The notes under the pieces were generated by a model, which did no database searches, was not told where the DNA came from, and saw only the letters and a program-made list of their open reading frames with translations. From NCBI RefSeq assembly GCF_019336435.1, contig NZ_JAHWXQ010000002.1:1156684-1220683 (forward strand): a stretch of DNA of 64,000 nt, read 5' to 3'. Of this stretch, positions 49,454 to 58,957 are shown one piece after another. The stretch comes from Pontibacter populi (GTDB lineage: Bacteria; Bacteroidota; Bacteroidia; Cytophagales; Hymenobacteraceae). How positions within the stretch are numbered: the first letter of the stretch is position 1; every line of letters starts with the position of its first letter. The position numbers and the translations under genes were made by a program.

Positions 49454-51889
49454 TTACATAACGGGCTGCTTTACACTGAATGTAACAGCCTTGCTACCCA
49501 TTACGCCGTTTTCAGTCAGGCCCTGCACAACTATAAGGTAAGTACCAGTCTGGTCTGATGTGTAGAAGTTTACCTGCTTTCCTTTGCCGGTTACAGCTTT
49601 AAGGTCTGGTGCCCAGTGAAGCAGGTTGCGGAGATCGGCCAGGCGGCTATGTTTCTGTTCTGTTGTTTCGTAGGCCGGTGCGTAGAACTCCCGTTGCAAT
49701 TGCAGGCCTTCATAAGCTTGCATTAATGCCCGCGGGTCAAGCTCAAAACCCGCCAAGTCGCCGGTATAGGTTGTGTAACTTACCACGCCATTGTAAACCA
49801 ACGGCCCATTAAAGTAAAGGCTGGCTACAACATCCAGCTTTTTAACCTTAAGCGGATCAAAAGCCATGATCTTGTCTATGTTAAATACCGGAACGCCATC
49901 CAGCAATACCATGGGGTTATCCTGGAAAATACTTTTATGTGGCCTGTCGAAAACCATGAACCGGAAGTTACCACCTCGCCTGCGCACCTGCACGCCGGGC
50001 ACATATTCGCGCATTACTTCTTCCATTACCTTAAAGCGCTTGTAGTCATCGAGCAGGTAGCTTTCGCTTGGCTTGCCATAAAATGCGATGCTATCCACTC
50101 CCGCCGATTTAAACAAGTTGGTATAGTTACCGAAATAGGCCTGCTTTACCTGCATTTGCACGTGGCGTAAGGTAAGCTCACTTTGCAATGTTTCCGAAAG
50201 ATCGAATGCTGCGACTTTGTTACTTGAATATTTATCAGAGAATGGACTATTGATCTCGAAATGGTAGGTGCTGTCTTTTGTGAAGTTGCTTTGTACTACA
50301 ATGTCTTTCTCCCCGAAAAAGTCTTTCACCTCAAACTGTATTGCTCCGTTGGCATCACTTCTGGCGTTATAAAACCGGATGTGCTTGCCTGGAGAACCAA
50401 GGTAGGTTATAATGCCCGGTGCAGGCGCACCAGTTGATTTACGGGTTACCCTACCTGTTACCAGGTGTCCGTTATACTCCGGCAGGAAACTATAGGCAGC
50501 AGGCTCTTTATTAAGGACTTCTTCCCATTTAAAACGGTTCCAGCCATGTGTCAGCATCAGGTTATCTATGGCGGCAAAGTCTGTTTTACCCAGCGCTGAA
50601 AAATAGTATGCCGGGTTTTCTATAGTTCCTTTCAGATCAGATGTAAGCCAGAAGTAGCTTTCGATGTTGCTTTCTGTAGTTCCCTGCAACGAATCGAGGC
50701 GGTAAACAGCCATTGATAAGTTTGCAGTAGATGTTGCATTATCAGCGTTTGCAAGCAGGTCCAGGGTTACTTTTTCGCGGGTATTATACTGCGGTTTATC
50801 AGGTGTAACATGCAGTTCCAGATTGTGCGTTGGCTGCTTAAAGTACAGGCGTTCGGCTACAGGTAGCTGTTGGGTATTAAAAACAGTAAAGTGTGTGATG
50901 CCATCTGCCAATGCTTTTTTATCCACTATAAAAGTAGCTTGTCCCTGGTTTAGCGTTGCCACTTCTGCTACGGCTACCATTTGCCTTGTGTGCCCAAGCA
51001 GATAAACTTTCTCTCCTTGTTGGCCAATTTGGTTTAGAGTTATCTTAAGGTGGTCAGCATCAGATTCGGTCAGCTGTAAAGCATACCCCTTCTCTAAAAC
51101 GGCTGGCAATGGTTTTGTAAAGCCCCGGTCAGCAGTTAATTTAACTATAGCAGTGTAGGTCGCTCCTTTGGTAGGCGTAAATGTAAAATGGCCCATTCCA
51201 AATTTGTATGGCTTGAAATCAGCTATTTTAGTGCCATACTGGTCGTGCAGCTCGCCTGTAAAATCAATGCCCTTCCCTGTTTTCTGGTTTATGGCTTTAA
51301 ACGCCACTTTGTTTGCAACGCCAGCCACCATGTTGCCACCTTCCGGGAAGAACTGTATCGTGTACCCTGCGGCAACTGGTTTTTCCGGGGCCTCCGGTTG
51401 CTGGAAAGTATTAACTATAGTTACCGGCTGCTCAAAGTAGAACTCAGGACTAAAATTCTTCATCCAGTTGGTGTAAGCCCTTACCTTATAGTTGCCGGAT
51501 TTCAGGGTAACAGGCAGAATAAATGATCCGTTACCGGTTCCTTCTTTCAGGGCTACTTTAGCCTGCAACACCGCCTGCTGTGCATCATCCAATACCTCTA
51601 CATAAGCAACTTTGCTCATATCCAGGGGTTTGTGCAGCGTACCATCTGCATTGTATAGTTTAAACCACATGGTTTCGCCGCAGGCGTACACGGGTCTGTC
51701 TATGTGCAGGTATAGTTTTTCCTGTAGTGCGGTTTTGCGGTGCTGGTCAAACTGCTCTCCTATCGTTTTAAAACTGGTATTTTGCGCCGTTACGGTACCA
51801 GATGCCAGCAACACAAAGCAAACCATAGCCATTAAGCCTGCCTTACTTAAAAAACCAGCCTGCATAAACGTATTTCTGTTGATGTGCAT
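49454..51889 (-). CDS. Macroglobulin (MG2)-like exported protein with plug-like segment
   Basis: 811 residues from ATG 51889; an alternative ATG at 51916 overlaps the upstream stop as TAATG. Signal peptide about 10-36 (LMAMVCFVLLASGTVTAQ). The N-terminal EKLYLHIDRPVYACGETMWFK is the MG2-type motif of Bacteroidota macroglobulin-like proteins, followed by several beta domains. A C-terminal segment (PMVLLDGVPVFNIDKIMAFDPLKVKKLDVV) resembles a TonB-receptor plug, but no barrel follows. Last gene of an operon with a TonB receptor and DUF4249 lipoprotein, so it probably works with them at the outer membrane. Exact function unknown. Confidence 0.78.
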   Translation of the reverse strand: MHINRNTFMQAGFLSKAGLMAMVCFVLLASGTVTAQNTSFKTIGEQFDQHRKTALQEKLYLHIDRPVYACGETMWFKLYNADGTLHKPLDMSKVAYVEVLDDAQQAVLQAKVALKEGTGNGSFILPVTLKSGNYKVRAYTNWMKNFSPEFYFEQPVTIVNTFQQPEAPEKPVAAGYTIQFFPEGGNMVAGVANKVAFKAINQKTGKGIDFTGELHDQYGTKIADFKPYKFGMGHFTFTPTKGATYTAIVKLTADRGFTKPLPAVLEKGYALQLTESDADHLKITLNQIGQQGEKVYLLGHTRQMVAVAEVATLNQGQATFIVDKKALADGITHFTVFNTQQLPVAERLYFKQPTHNLELHVTPDKPQYNTREKVTLDLLANADNATSTANLSMAVYRLDSLQGTTESNIESYFWLTSDLKGTIENPAYYFSALGKTDFAAIDNLMLTHGWNRFKWEEVLNKEPAAYSFLPEYNGHLVTGRVTRKSTGAPAPGIITYLGSPGKHIRFYNARSDANGAIQFEVKDFFGEKDIVVQSNFTKDSTYHFEINSPFSDKYSSNKVAAFDLSETLQSELTLRHVQMQVKQAYFGNYTNLFKSAGVDSIAFYGKPSESYLLDDYKRFKVMEEVMREYVPGVQVRRRGGNFRFMVFDRPHKSIFQDNPMVLLDGVPVFNIDKIMAFDPLKVKKLDVVASLYFNGPLVYNGVVSYTTYTGDLAGFELDPRALMQAYEGLQLQREFYAPAYETTEQKHSRLADLRNLLHWAPDLKAVTGKGKQVNFYTSDQTGTYLIVVQGLTENGVMGSKAVTFSVKQPVM

Positions 51890-51915
51890 TTTTTGTCTCT
51901 TTTTAACCTTCAGCA

Positions 51916-53070
51916 TTACTCCCAGAAAGCAGGTTTCACATTTGTACCACGGGTACGGCAATCAACGCAACCTACCGTCGCATAGCTATACCCGATAGGA
52001 GACATTCCTCCATTCGGTGGGTATACTTCATAAACAGGCATCACATAGCCACCTTCAAAATATTCACGTGGCGTGCTGTTTGCCAGCAACATGGTATCAA
52101 TGGTACATCTTGGTATAAATGTTCTCCAATCACGGGGCAAATCCTTCGAATCTATAAAAATGCGCTTTTGCTGCATCGTGGAGGCGGTTACATAGCCAAT
52201 TACAGGCTCGTTAGGGTCGGTCAGGCTTTTTATGTTACCGGTTAACTGCGATGGCAACGGATCGAACAGGGTACCGATATTTTCGGTATTCTTTTTCAGG
52301 GTCTCCCAATAGGCATAAGCTTCGCGGGTAAGCGCATATTGCTTTACCAGTATGCTATACTTCACCCCTATCTTTTCGGAGTTATAAGGTATTGCTAACA
52401 GTTTATACTTACTTATCACATCCTGGCTTAAGCGGATAGAATTTCCCAGCTCAATAGTGGTAGAGTATTCTGATGCCCAGCAGTTATAAATATCCGGATC
52501 ATTGCGGTCACGGAGCTCAATTCGTCCGTTCACATATTTTAAGGTTGTACCCCAGGCCGCCCTGTAATGCCAGGTATGCTCAAACTCCCAACGGTAATAG
52601 CGTGTCTTGTTGTTAGGGTCGTGTGTGCTAACGTATAGTTGAACTTCATTATCTACCGGTTCCCAGGTAACTTCATCAATAGCCGGCGTATGCTTTACCT
52701 CCACATATTCAGAGGCATACTCCTTACCATCCCTTGTCCGGATGAACAGGCGGTATTTTGACGCCGGGTTAATATTTAAGTTATCAATAGTATAGTTGCC
52801 ATTGCCTGCCTCATATAACCTATAGTGCTCCCCATTTTCAGACTCTACCTGCACTATAGCATTGGTCTCCGCAGGCGGAAGTGTTTCCTCCTTTAGGTTT
52901 TGAGTGCGTAGCAACTGTACTGTAGTTGGCCCATTGGTATTAATAAATCCGTTCACTACCAGGTAGCTGTTTGGCCCCTCCAGTACTTCCGGCGAATATG
53001 GCTCTACACAGCTGCTCACTAACAGCATCATAAGCCAGCCTATCGTCTTGTTCCAGTTCAGGAATTTCAT
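51916..53070 (-). CDS. DUF4249 family outer-membrane lipoprotein
   Basis: 384 residues. Signal peptide with lipobox LVSSC (Cys21), then VEPYSPEVLEGPNSYLVVNGFIN, the DUF4249 start, and beta-sandwich-like strands (TVQLLRTQNL, YRLYEAGNGNYTIDN, YRLFIRTRDGKEYASE). The C-terminus has CVDCRTRGTNVKPAFW, replacing the usual NPF-G-GiF end seen in the other copy (1-339). It starts 4 bp after the TonB receptor gene, the standard pairing, and is likely the surface lipoprotein partner of that receptor. The stop overlaps a possible downstream ATG. Confidence 0.87.
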   Translation of the reverse strand: MKFLNWNKTIGWLMMLLVSSCVEPYSPEVLEGPNSYLVVNGFINTNGPTTVQLLRTQNLKEETLPPAETNAIVQVESENGEHYRLYEAGNGNYTIDNLNINPASKYRLFIRTRDGKEYASEYVEVKHTPAIDEVTWEPVDNEVQLYVSTHDPNNKTRYYRWEFEHTWHYRAAWGTTLKYVNGRIELRDRNDPDIYNCWASEYSTTIELGNSIRLSQDVISKYKLLAIPYNSEKIGVKYSILVKQYALTREAYAYWETLKKNTENIGTLFDPLPSQLTGNIKSLTDPNEPVIGYVTASTMQQKRIFIDSKDLPRDWRTFIPRCTIDTMLLANSTPREYFEGGYVMPVYEVYPPNGGMSPIGYSYATVGCVDCRTRGTNVKPAFWE

Positions 53071-53074
53071 GCGC

Positions 53075-55849
53075 TTAAAACTTAAAATTATAGGTTACAG
53101 TAGGGATAGGCTGCCCGAAGACCGACATTTTGTACCCTCTGATTTTGTTCTTATCTGACTTGAAATAAATAGAGTAAGGGTTTTTGCGGCCTGTAAGGTT
53201 ATACACAGCCACTGTCCAGGAGCTATGCGCCAGTTTATTCACCTTATGGTTGCCCTCAATGTTCATGGCAAAATCAACGCGGTAATAATCCGGAACGCGG
53301 TATTGGTTCCTGTCAGAATACAGGACGCGCTGTGCACTTCCGTCGTAATACTTGGCAATCGGTAACGTTATCGGTCTGCCGGTGCTATAAGTAAAGTTAA
53401 GCGAGGTACTGAAGCGCTGGCTGAATCTATAGTTACTGATCAGGGTAAAGTCGTGTGGTTTGTCATAGTTGCTCGGGTAATATTCGCCCCTGTTTATGAC
53501 CTCTGAAGTGTTTGGATCGTTTACACGAGCCAGCGTGCGCGAATACGTATAGCTCACCCAGCCATTCATTTTTCCGGTCGCTTTCTTCACCATCAGTTCC
53601 ACACCATATGCTTTTCCTTCGGCATTGGCCACATCGGTTTCTATATGGTGGTTCATGATAATAGAGGCGCCACTTCTGTAATCAAGAAAATCCTGCATCC
53701 ATTTATAGTATGTTTCTGCAGAAAACTCAATGGTATTTGCTCTGAAATTGCGGTAATACCCAATAGCTACCTGGTCGCCTACCTGTGGCTTAATGTTGCT
53801 GTCGCTTAGTTTCCAGGTATCGGTCGGTGACATAGATGCTGTATTGGAAAGCATGTGCATGTACTGACGTAGCCTGTTGTAGCTTAGCTTAACAGAAGAG
53901 TTATCAGTCAAATTATACTTGGCTGATAGCCTGAACTCCGGTCCATGGTATGTAGCAATAGGCTCGCCTGAACTATAGGAAACCGTATCCGTCATGCTGC
54001 TTTCGGTTTTCGGAATTCCCGGAGCATAAGTATACACATCGCGTGGGCCGAGTGCAGTAAACATAGAGTAACGCAACCCAACCGAAACTGAAAGCCGTGG
54101 GCTTATGTCGTACCTGTCTGAGATGTAAATGGCACTTTCAACCGCTTTTTCTTTCTGAATAATGTCTTCCGAGATAAGTGACTCCTGGCTGTGTGGCGTC
54201 AGGCTGCCAGGCGAAGACTGATAGAAGATAGAGCTGGCCCCAAAGTCTACAGTATGTTTTTCGTTAGGGAAATAGTTGAAATCTACCTGCAGGTTGCTCT
54301 GGTCTATTCCAAAAGCCAGGGTGGCCGCATTTACAGCATTCCCTTCATTCGAGATATCGTAACTATAATGGCTGTGCGTGCCCGTAACTACGCTGTATAG
54401 TTTGTTATGAAAGTTGTGCTTCCATTTTAAACTTGCGTTCTGGTTCTTGAATCTGTAAAGTGTATCGGCATCCAGCTTAAACCTGTCTTTGCTGATATAG
54501 CCTGTAAAGAATACGCTGTTCTTGCTGTCTATCTCGTGGCTGATGTGGGCATTGATATCATAAAAAGAAGCTTCACTGTTCTTAAACGATTTGTTTGGCA
54601 GTTGCTTTAATATCCAGTCGGAGTACGTGGTACGACCGCCCAGCAAAAACGAAGTTTTGTCTTTTATGATTGGGCCTTCCAGTGTCAGCCTGCTGGTCAG
54701 TAAACCAATACCGCCCGCTCCTGAAAACTGTTTTTTGTTTCCTTCCCTGGTTGTAACTTCCAGCACCGACGATAGCCTGCCGCCATATCTCGCTGGCACA
54801 GCACTTTTGTATAGTTCCACCGACTTAAGCACATCCGGGTTAAAGGCCGAGAAGAAACCAAACAAGTGCGATGGGTTATAGATCGTCGCATCGTTCAGCA
54901 GGATCAGGTTCTGGTCTGTAGAGCCGCCCCGTACGTTCATGCCGGTACTTCCCTCTCCCACCGATTTTACACCCGGCAAGGTTTGCACTACACGCAGAAT
55001 ATCTGTTTCGCCAAAAGCAGTAGGCACCTGTTTTATAGTTCTGATGTCCAGACGCTCCATGCCCATCTGCAGCCCGGAAACGTTTTTATCTTTTTCAGCT
55101 TCAACCAGCACCTCTTTCAGCGACCGCACATCTTCTTCCATATCGATATCCAGCTTGCCGTCACCGTTCAGTAATACCTGGCGCTTTGCATTCTTCAGCC
55201 CAATTCCACGGATCTTCAGTTCATGACGGCCAACCGGAAGAGTGAGTGAGTAGTAACCATACTGGTCGGAGGCGGTGCCTATAGTTGGCGACTCAATATA
55301 AACATAAGCTCCAATGATCGGCTCGCCTGTGTTAGCGTCCCGAATGGTACCTGCCAGGTTTGCTTTTGACTGGCCTCCTGCGTTGCCTATCTCATATAGT
55401 TTTATTTCTGAGACTGCTTTTTTCTGTTTCTTCTGTTGCGGCAGGTAAAAATCGGCCAGTTGCGTGTTATCAACTTCCTTAGATTTGCTTCCATTGTTGA
55501 AGAAATTATCCGGAAGGCTGGTAAGCACTTGCTTTTCGCTGGTTATAAAAACCTGTTGCTCTTCGCTAATGGCAAACCGCAGATTGGTGCCCAGTAATGC
55601 CTGGGTCAGCACTTTGCTAAGTGGCTGCGCAGTTACTTGTATATCTACTGTTATACTATCCGTAACTACCGGGTCGAAGTAAAAAATAAACCTGGTCTGT
55701 GCCTCCAGGTCTTCTACAAAGGTCCGGAAGGTCGTGTTTGTATAGTTGCCAGTTACGAGCGGATCGTTCACCTGCTGTGCAAAACCAGTGACTATAACAC
55801 CGGAGAAAAATACGATCAGCAGGAATAAATTTCGGTAAAATTGAGCCAT
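53075..55849 (-). CDS. TonB-dependent receptor with STN and carboxypeptidase-like domains
   Basis: 924 residues. The signal peptide ends near residue 25 (VTGFAQ). STN domain about 35-110 (FRTFVEDLEAQTRFIFYFD ... VFITSEKQ), usually a sign of transducers that signal to an anti-sigma factor, but no FecI/FecR pair is in the window. A carboxypeptidase-regulatory-like domain (about 160-240: AGTIRDANTGEPIIGAYVY) follows, then the plug (about 265-370: VPTAFGETDILRVVQTLPGV, NVRGGSTDQNLILLND) and a 22-strand-type barrel ending in YNFKF, a typical aromatic end. It imports an unknown ligand. Second gene of the operon. Confidence 0.93.
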   Translation of the reverse strand: MAQFYRNLFLLIVFFSGVIVTGFAQQVNDPLVTGNYTNTTFRTFVEDLEAQTRFIFYFDPVVTDSITVDIQVTAQPLSKVLTQALLGTNLRFAISEEQQVFITSEKQVLTSLPDNFFNNGSKSKEVDNTQLADFYLPQQKKQKKAVSEIKLYEIGNAGGQSKANLAGTIRDANTGEPIIGAYVYIESPTIGTASDQYGYYSLTLPVGRHELKIRGIGLKNAKRQVLLNGDGKLDIDMEEDVRSLKEVLVEAEKDKNVSGLQMGMERLDIRTIKQVPTAFGETDILRVVQTLPGVKSVGEGSTGMNVRGGSTDQNLILLNDATIYNPSHLFGFFSAFNPDVLKSVELYKSAVPARYGGRLSSVLEVTTREGNKKQFSGAGGIGLLTSRLTLEGPIIKDKTSFLLGGRTTYSDWILKQLPNKSFKNSEASFYDINAHISHEIDSKNSVFFTGYISKDRFKLDADTLYRFKNQNASLKWKHNFHNKLYSVVTGTHSHYSYDISNEGNAVNAATLAFGIDQSNLQVDFNYFPNEKHTVDFGASSIFYQSSPGSLTPHSQESLISEDIIQKEKAVESAIYISDRYDISPRLSVSVGLRYSMFTALGPRDVYTYAPGIPKTESSMTDTVSYSSGEPIATYHGPEFRLSAKYNLTDNSSVKLSYNRLRQYMHMLSNTASMSPTDTWKLSDSNIKPQVGDQVAIGYYRNFRANTIEFSAETYYKWMQDFLDYRSGASIIMNHHIETDVANAEGKAYGVELMVKKATGKMNGWVSYTYSRTLARVNDPNTSEVINRGEYYPSNYDKPHDFTLISNYRFSQRFSTSLNFTYSTGRPITLPIAKYYDGSAQRVLYSDRNQYRVPDYYRVDFAMNIEGNHKVNKLAHSSWTVAVYNLTGRKNPYSIYFKSDKNKIRGYKMSVFGQPIPTVTYNFKF

Positions 55850-55909
55850 GAAGCTTTTTGTGTGGCTAATGGTTGATAGTTTAGTATAAGCACTCTGAGG
55901 AGCAGTTCT

Positions 55910-56662
55910 TTATTGCTCTTTTGGTTCGAGCGTATCGTAATAATGGGTTATTTTAAAGATTGCCTCCTCGCGTTGCTTTTTGAAACGAAGACCGTTGGTT
56001 CTGGCAAACTTGTTAAGCAGTTTCTTTTCACCACCAAGTACTTTCAGAACAGAATGCTTACTGCCAACCTCGTAGTACTTGCCATCCTTCCAGAGATAAT
56101 AAGCATCTTCCACATTAAATTCTCCCTCAATACCTGCACTGGTCGCCTGTTCCTTCAACACTTTTTTCCTGCGGACCAGCATTTTCACACTGCCATCGTA
56201 CATCAGATCGTAAAAACCAGCCTGCAGACGTGTACCGGCAACGCTATCTGTATTTAAATGCACAAAGGTATGGCCGCTTAAAAGAAACTCCTTCACTTTT
56301 GGCTTAACCAGCATCTGCGAATATCCACCGCCTGCATGGGCAATAACCACTTCATCCAAAGCCACATCGTAGGTCATCGGCACTTCATAAAACCAGGCAC
56401 CATCATACAGTACGGCCCCTTTTACGAAGCTTTTTTCTTTAAAAAACTGATGCCCTTTTACATAAGGTCTGATCGATACAAAATATTCCGGCCCGTTGTA
56501 AAGATGCGCGTGTGAGCCCACAGCATTTCGGTAAGCCTGCACAGCACCATCAACAGATTGCTTTACAAAACCGGTATCAGGCAAAGCGGTTTGCGCCAAT
56601 ATTGTAACGGGTGCAAAAAGTATGGCAAAAAAAAGAAGTAACGGGAGTAGATTTCTTGACAT
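55910..56662 (-). CDS. Exported protein of unknown function, first gene of the receptor operon
   Basis: 250 residues. The signal peptide ends near residue 23 (TILAQTA). The rest is soluble, with several basic stretches (RRKKVLKE, RFKKQREE) and short beta segments (VLYDGAWFYEVPMTYDVALDEVVI, YYLWKDGKYYEVGSKHSVLKVLG). No domain was recognised. It ends 60 bp before the TonB receptor start on the same strand, so it is probably co-transcribed with the receptor, lipoprotein and MG2-like genes; its promoter must lie in the 175-bp gap downstream of 56662. Confidence 0.75.
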   Translation of the reverse strand: MSRNLLPLLLFFAILFAPVTILAQTALPDTGFVKQSVDGAVQAYRNAVGSHAHLYNGPEYFVSIRPYVKGHQFFKEKSFVKGAVLYDGAWFYEVPMTYDVALDEVVIAHAGGGYSQMLVKPKVKEFLLSGHTFVHLNTDSVAGTRLQAGFYDLMYDGSVKMLVRRKKVLKEQATSAGIEGEFNVEDAYYLWKDGKYYEVGSKHSVLKVLGGEKKLLNKFARTNGLRFKKQREEAIFKITHYYDTLEPKEQ

Positions 56663-56837
56663 GGATTGTGATGTAGCTCAAATGCAGCGAAGTAGCTATA
56701 AATATAGCAGATGTTTAATGTTATGACAAGGAGTCTCTCTAAATTATTTAATCCTTTATCAAAACTTAGTTATATGGTACGCTAGATAACTATAGGAAAC
56801 GGCTTGGTTACTTCTATACCTGAAAAATAAATTCCAA

Positions 56838-57980
56838 CTATAGTTTAGCGGCAAGACTATAGATAGCTTCTGTAAAGGCATCCCAGCTAAAGCGCTGCTT
56901 ATAGTTCTGTATCTGCTGCTCAAACTCTGTAGCTTTCCCTGAACTATAAAAATCCAGGATGGCATCGGCTATGGTTTGGGGTTGTGGTTCCACTACATAG
57001 CCTACCTCACCATCTGGTACCAGTTCGGCCAGGCCGCCAACATTGGTAACTACCATCGGTTTATTAAAGTGATAGGCAACCTGTGTTACACCGCTTTGCG
57101 TGGCATGTTTGTAGGGCTGTACTATAAGGTCGGCGGCACAGAAGTAATGGCGTACTTCGGAGTTGGGAATAAAATCGGTGCGCAGGATGAGTTGCTCCTG
57201 TAGCTGCAATTCGTCAATCAGCTTATGGTAGGGTGCTGCATCTTCATAAAATTCGCCGGCAACTATAAGTTTCAGGTCTTTTCGCTGCTTTATACGTTCG
57301 TCGGCCATCGCCTGCAACAACAGATCCAGCCCTTTATAGGCCCTGATAAATCCGAAAAACAGCAGGTAACTATAGTTGGGATCAAGGCCAAGTGCAGCAC
57401 AGGCTTCCGTTTTAGGTTCTATAGTTCCGAAGTTGTCGTAAAGCGGATGCGCTAAGTAGAGGCTTGGTTTGTTAGGTTCAAAACGCTGCAGATCTTGCTG
57501 CACCGACCGGGACATAGTTATGAACCCGTGGCAGGCACTCAGGAAATATTTTGTGAAAGGCACATCACCTGGGCGCTTCTCGTGGGGAACCACGTTATCG
57601 GTAATGGCCATTATACGGCTATAGTTGTTCTTTTTGATGATGCGGGCAATGGTGCCCAACGCTGGCCCCATAAACGGCAGCCAGTACCTGAAAATAACTA
57701 TATCCGGTTTTTGTTTACGGATGTAGTTACCCGCTTTTAGCCAGCTAAGTGGGTTTACAGAATTGATGAGTACTTTAATTTGCAGGCCTTCGGGAGCAGG
57801 TTCATCGGAATACTGGCTTTTACCCGGAAACAGGAAAGAGGGATACTGCAAACTGAACGTTACGATCTCCACCTCGTCGCCGTTCTGCTGGAAAGCTTGT
57901 GCCAGGCGCTCGTTAAATGTAGCCATGCCGCCACCGCGCAAGGGGTGCGCCGGCCCAACTATAACGATGCGCCTTGCCAT
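56838..57980 (-). CDS. Glycosyltransferase family 4
   Basis: 380 residues, GT-B fold. N-terminal IVIVGPAHPLRGGGMATFNERLAQAF (donor/acceptor Gly loop), then a middle LLFFGFIRAYKGLDLLLQAM and the C-terminal GVTQVAYHFNKPMVVTNVGGLAELV with the conserved E-x7-E-like region ending EVGYVV. It transfers a sugar from a nucleotide donor to a glycan or lipid; donor unknown. The ATG overlaps the stop of the upstream GT2 by one base (TAATG). The stop codon is the TAG within AACTATAGTT (AAA CTA TAG). Last gene of the six-gene operon. Confidence 0.9.
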   Translation of the reverse strand: MARRIVIVGPAHPLRGGGMATFNERLAQAFQQNGDEVEIVTFSLQYPSFLFPGKSQYSDEPAPEGLQIKVLINSVNPLSWLKAGNYIRKQKPDIVIFRYWLPFMGPALGTIARIIKKNNYSRIMAITDNVVPHEKRPGDVPFTKYFLSACHGFITMSRSVQQDLQRFEPNKPSLYLAHPLYDNFGTIEPKTEACAALGLDPNYSYLLFFGFIRAYKGLDLLLQAMADERIKQRKDLKLIVAGEFYEDAAPYHKLIDELQLQEQLILRTDFIPNSEVRHYFCAADLIVQPYKHATQSGVTQVAYHFNKPMVVTNVGGLAELVPDGEVGYVVEPQPQTIADAILDFYSSGKATEFEQQIQNYKQRFSWDAFTEAIYSLAAKL

Positions 57981-58954
57981 TATGCTTTTACAGACCCTAT
58001 ATGGTCGCGCACCAGGTACTCGTTCTTTTTACTGGATGTCATCGACATCATTTCGGCCAGAAAACCAGCCAGGAACAGTTGCACACCCAATATTACAGTA
58101 ACCAAAGCCAGGAAAAACAACGGTTGATCCACGATATCACGCACACGCCCATCAGAATACAAACCGAATAATTTCTGGACTATAAGCCAGATAGTTATGC
58201 CCAGACCAACCACGAACATCAACGTACCCATGGTTCCGAAAAAGTGCATCGGGCGTTTTTTAAAGCGGCTTACAAACGAGATCGAAAGCAGATCCAGGAA
58301 ACCATAAACGAAGCGCTCCAGGCCAAATTTGGTGGTGCCATACTTGCGTTCCTGATGCTGTACTACCTTCTCGCCAATTCTGGTAAAGCCATTCCATTTG
58401 GCAATAACCGGGATGTAGCGGTGCATTTCGCCATGCACTTCTATCGTTTTAACTACCAGCTGGCGGTAAGCTTTCAGGCCGCAGTTAAAGTCGTGCAGTT
58501 GTATCCCCGATAGTTTGCGGGTAGCTGCGTTAAATAATTTGGTAGGTATTGTTTTGCTTAACGGATCAAAGCGTTTCTGTTTCCATCCGCTCACCAGATC
58601 GTATTTCTGGTGTTTGATCATGTCGTAAAGCGCAGGAATTTCATCGGGGCTATCCTGCAGGTCGGCATCCATGGTTATTACCACTTCGCCAGCGCACCGC
58701 TGAAAACCCATATGCAGGGCTGCAGATTTGCCATAGTTGCGGTTAAAACTGATGCCTTTTACGGTATTATCGTCGGCGCTCAGGTCCTGAATAACTTCCC
58801 AGGAACGGTCTGTGCTGCCGTCATCAACAAGAATAATTTCATAAGAAAACTCGTGCGCATGCATCACACGCCTGATCCAGCGCACGAGTTCTGGCAGCGA
58901 CTCCTCTTCGTTAAAGAGTGGAACTACTACCGAAATATCATAAGGGTATTGCAT
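57980..58954 (-). CDS. Polyprenyl-phosphate glycosyltransferase, GT2 with two C-terminal helices
   Basis: 324 residues. GT2 domain: ISVVVPLFNEEESLPELVRW, VDDGSTDRSWEVI, MDADLQDSPDEIP (DxD), FNCGLKAYRQ. After about residue 230 two membrane helices (HFFGTMGTLMFVVGLGITIW and LFFLALVTVILGVQLFLAGF) as in GtrB/DPM-type enzymes. It makes a polyprenyl-phosphate sugar at the inner membrane, which the partner GT4 or a flippase may use. It sits 3 bp after the DUF4199 gene and overlaps the GT4 start. Confidence 0.92.
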   Translation of the reverse strand: MQYPYDISVVVPLFNEEESLPELVRWIRRVMHAHEFSYEIILVDDGSTDRSWEVIQDLSADDNTVKGISFNRNYGKSAALHMGFQRCAGEVVITMDADLQDSPDEIPALYDMIKHQKYDLVSGWKQKRFDPLSKTIPTKLFNAATRKLSGIQLHDFNCGLKAYRQLVVKTIEVHGEMHRYIPVIAKWNGFTRIGEKVVQHQERKYGTTKFGLERFVYGFLDLLSISFVSRFKKRPMHFFGTMGTLMFVVGLGITIWLIVQKLFGLYSDGRVRDIVDQPLFFLALVTVILGVQLFLAGFLAEMMSMTSSKKNEYLVRDHIGSVKA

Positions 58955-58957
58955 TTT

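Noticed and set aside
53075..56662. FecI/FecR sigma/anti-sigma partner for the STN-containing receptor
   Set aside because: No sigma-70-like or FecR-like gene is present in this operon or its neighbours in the window.
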